Shown here: positions 14,386-15,354 of the stretch, one piece after another
Layout of the letters: the number at the start of each line of letters is the position of its first letter
Numbering within the stretch: position 1 is the stretch's first letter
Source: Sva-07 sp035527095
Lineage (GTDB): Bacteria > Actinomycetota > Acidimicrobiia > Acidimicrobiales > Ilumatobacteraceae
Reading direction: 5' to 3'
NCBI GenBank assembly: GCA_035527095.1
Contig: DATLBC010000072.1
Coordinates: 1 to 15,354, forward strand
Length of the DNA: 15,354 bases
The notes under the pieces: generated by a model
The model's database searches: none
Told to the model about the DNA's origin: nothing
The model's input: only the letters and a program-made list of their open reading frames with translations
Program-made: the position numbers and the translations under genes

Positions 14386-15354
14386 TCACTCGGTGGCGGG
14401 CTTGGGCTCCTTCGGGAGGCCGAGGACGCGCTCGCCGACGATGTTGCGCTGGATCTGGCTGGTGCCACCCCAGATCGTCTCGGAGCGGGAGAAGAAGAAC
14501 GACGACATCATCGGGCTGACCGGGTAGCCCTCGCGGCGCTTGTCGCGCGCGGCACCCGGCCAACCGCCCGACTCGGGACCGCTGTCGATCAACATGCCGT
14601 CGGCGCCGTAGATGTCGACAGCGAGTTCCATCGCCGCCTTGTGCATCTCGGACCAGAACATCTTGTTGGTCGCACCCAAGGCGATCGTGCCCATGTCACC
14701 GCCGCCGGACAGCGTGGCCGACAGGTTGCGCAGGCCGTTGATCTTCAAGATCTGAATCTTGGTGTAGTACGTCATCAGGCGCTGACGGATCAACTCGTCG
14801 TCGAGGAGGCCCTTCTCGGTCGCCGCCTCGACCAGGAGGCGATATTCCTCGGCGAAACGGCGATAGCCCGTGGTCGCCGACTGGCCGCGCTCGAACGCGA
14901 GCGTGGAGTTGGCGACCTTCCAGCCGTTGTTGACGCCACCGACGACGGCGTCCTTCGCGCAGCGAGCGTTGTCGAAGAACACCTCGCAGAACTCAGCGGT
15001 GCCATCGGGTTGCACGATCCCACGGACCTCCACGCCCTCCTGGCGCATCGGCACCAGCATGTAGGAGATGCCGGCGTGCTTCTTCACGTCCGAGTCGGTG
15101 CGTGTCAACAAGAAGCAGTAGTCGGCGTGGTGACCCTGCGTGGTCCACACCTTCTGGCCGTTGATCACCCATTCGTCGCCGTCGAGCACCGCGGTGGTCT
15201 TCAACGACGCCAGATCGGAGCCGGAGTTCGGCTCCGAGAAGCCCTGGCACCAGCGGGTGGTGCCGCTGAGGATGCCCGGGAGGAACTCCTTCTTCTGTTC
15301 CTCGGTGCCCCACTGCAGGATGGTCGGGCCGACGAGCGTGTCACCGAAGAAGTC
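14386..15354 (-). CDS. Acyl-CoA dehydrogenase, FadE type, C-terminal part
   Basis: The frame is open to the window edge, giving 322 residues; the N-terminal helical domain is missing. This flavoenzyme family introduces the alpha-beta double bond in acyl-CoA or steroid side-chain CoA degradation. Visible motifs are WCQGFSEPNSGSDLASLKT (34-52; substrate/FAD binding), WVINGQKVWTT (62-72), the FAD-interacting strand GTAEFCEVFFDNAR (118-131) and the C-terminal ETIWGGTSQIQRNIVGERVL (292-311). An internal ATG at 15204 is not the start, because the conserved middle domain begins upstream of it. The segment SPMMSSFFFSRSETIWGG places it with actinobacterial FadE proteins. No glutamate equivalent to the E376 base of medium-chain enzymes is evident, so the base may be elsewhere, as in other FadE subgroups. 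Substrate is unknown. Confidence 0.9.
   Translation of the reverse strand, partial: DFFGDTLVGPTILQWGTEEQKKEFLPGILSGTTRWCQGFSEPNSGSDLASLKTTAVLDGDEWVINGQKVWTTQGHHADYCFLLTRTDSDVKKHAGISYMLVPMRQEGVEVRGIVQPDGTAEFCEVFFDNARCAKDAVVGGVNNGWKVANSTLAFERGQSATTGYRRFAEEYRLLVEAATEKGLLDDELIRQRLMTYYTKIQILKINGLRNLSATLSGGGDMGTIALGATNKMFWSEMHKAAMELAVDIYGADGMLIDSGPESGGWPGAARDKRREGYPVSPMMSSFFFSRSETIWGGTSQIQRNIVGERVLGLPKEPKPATE

Noticed and set aside
14385..14519. Continuation of the AbiEi-like + frame past copy B
   Set aside because: It runs antisense through conserved acyl-CoA dehydrogenase codons and reads as Arg/Ser/Gly-rich shadow sequence.

Overview
The window is high-GC, densely packed DNA with short gaps, overlapping start/stop codons and translationally coupled genes. 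The gene content fits a high-GC actinobacterium: an AdaA-AlkA fusion followed by ogt, a UgpC/MsiK-type sugar ATPase, a DUF4032 kinase-like protein and a FadE-type acyl-CoA dehydrogenase. A lineage such as Acidimicrobiia is plausible, but that is inference and nothing here proves it. No prophage, complete insertion sequence or CRISPR array was seen.

Layout. 1-423 (+) is the C-terminal part of a GH16 glucanase. 470-544 (-) is tRNA-Arg(CCG). 606-2638 (-) is a two-gene unit in which a DUF4032 kinase-like gene overlaps deoC. 2722-3894 (-) is a sugar ABC-transporter ATPase with no permease or binding-protein gene nearby. Just upstream of it, at 3981-4076 (-), is what looks like the surviving tail of a LacI-type regulator. 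4152-4745 (+) is a hypothetical protein. It converges on the alkylation-repair pair adaA-alkA/ogt (4809-6832, -), and the two 3' ends carry an inverted 26-bp duplication. 6956-8224 (-) is an MFS efflux-type transporter.

The most distinctive part is the four-gene operon at 8329-14015 (-). In transcription order it holds a stand-alone circularly permuted ATP-grasp protein, a stand-alone alpha-E protein, a fusion of a second ATP-grasp domain with a second alpha-E domain, and a transglutaminase-like cysteine protease/transferase. Clusters of this kind have been proposed by comparative genomics to make or modify peptides by ATP-dependent amide ligation. Here the ATP-grasp half of the fusion appears catalytically dead: it lacks about 50 residues, including the KPA..GG nucleotide-binding segment, and the E-x-N metal-ligand motif is changed. 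The operon therefore seems to hold one active and one pseudo-ligase.

Upstream of that operon, 14016-14385 has no intact gene. It contains a 24-bp-arm palindrome, a second partial copy of the same repeat 269 bp away, and a + strand gene with a strong ribosome binding site and an AbiEi-antitoxin-like N-terminus that is cut off exactly where the second repeat copy begins. 14386-15354 (-) is the C-terminal part of an acyl-CoA dehydrogenase that runs off the window.
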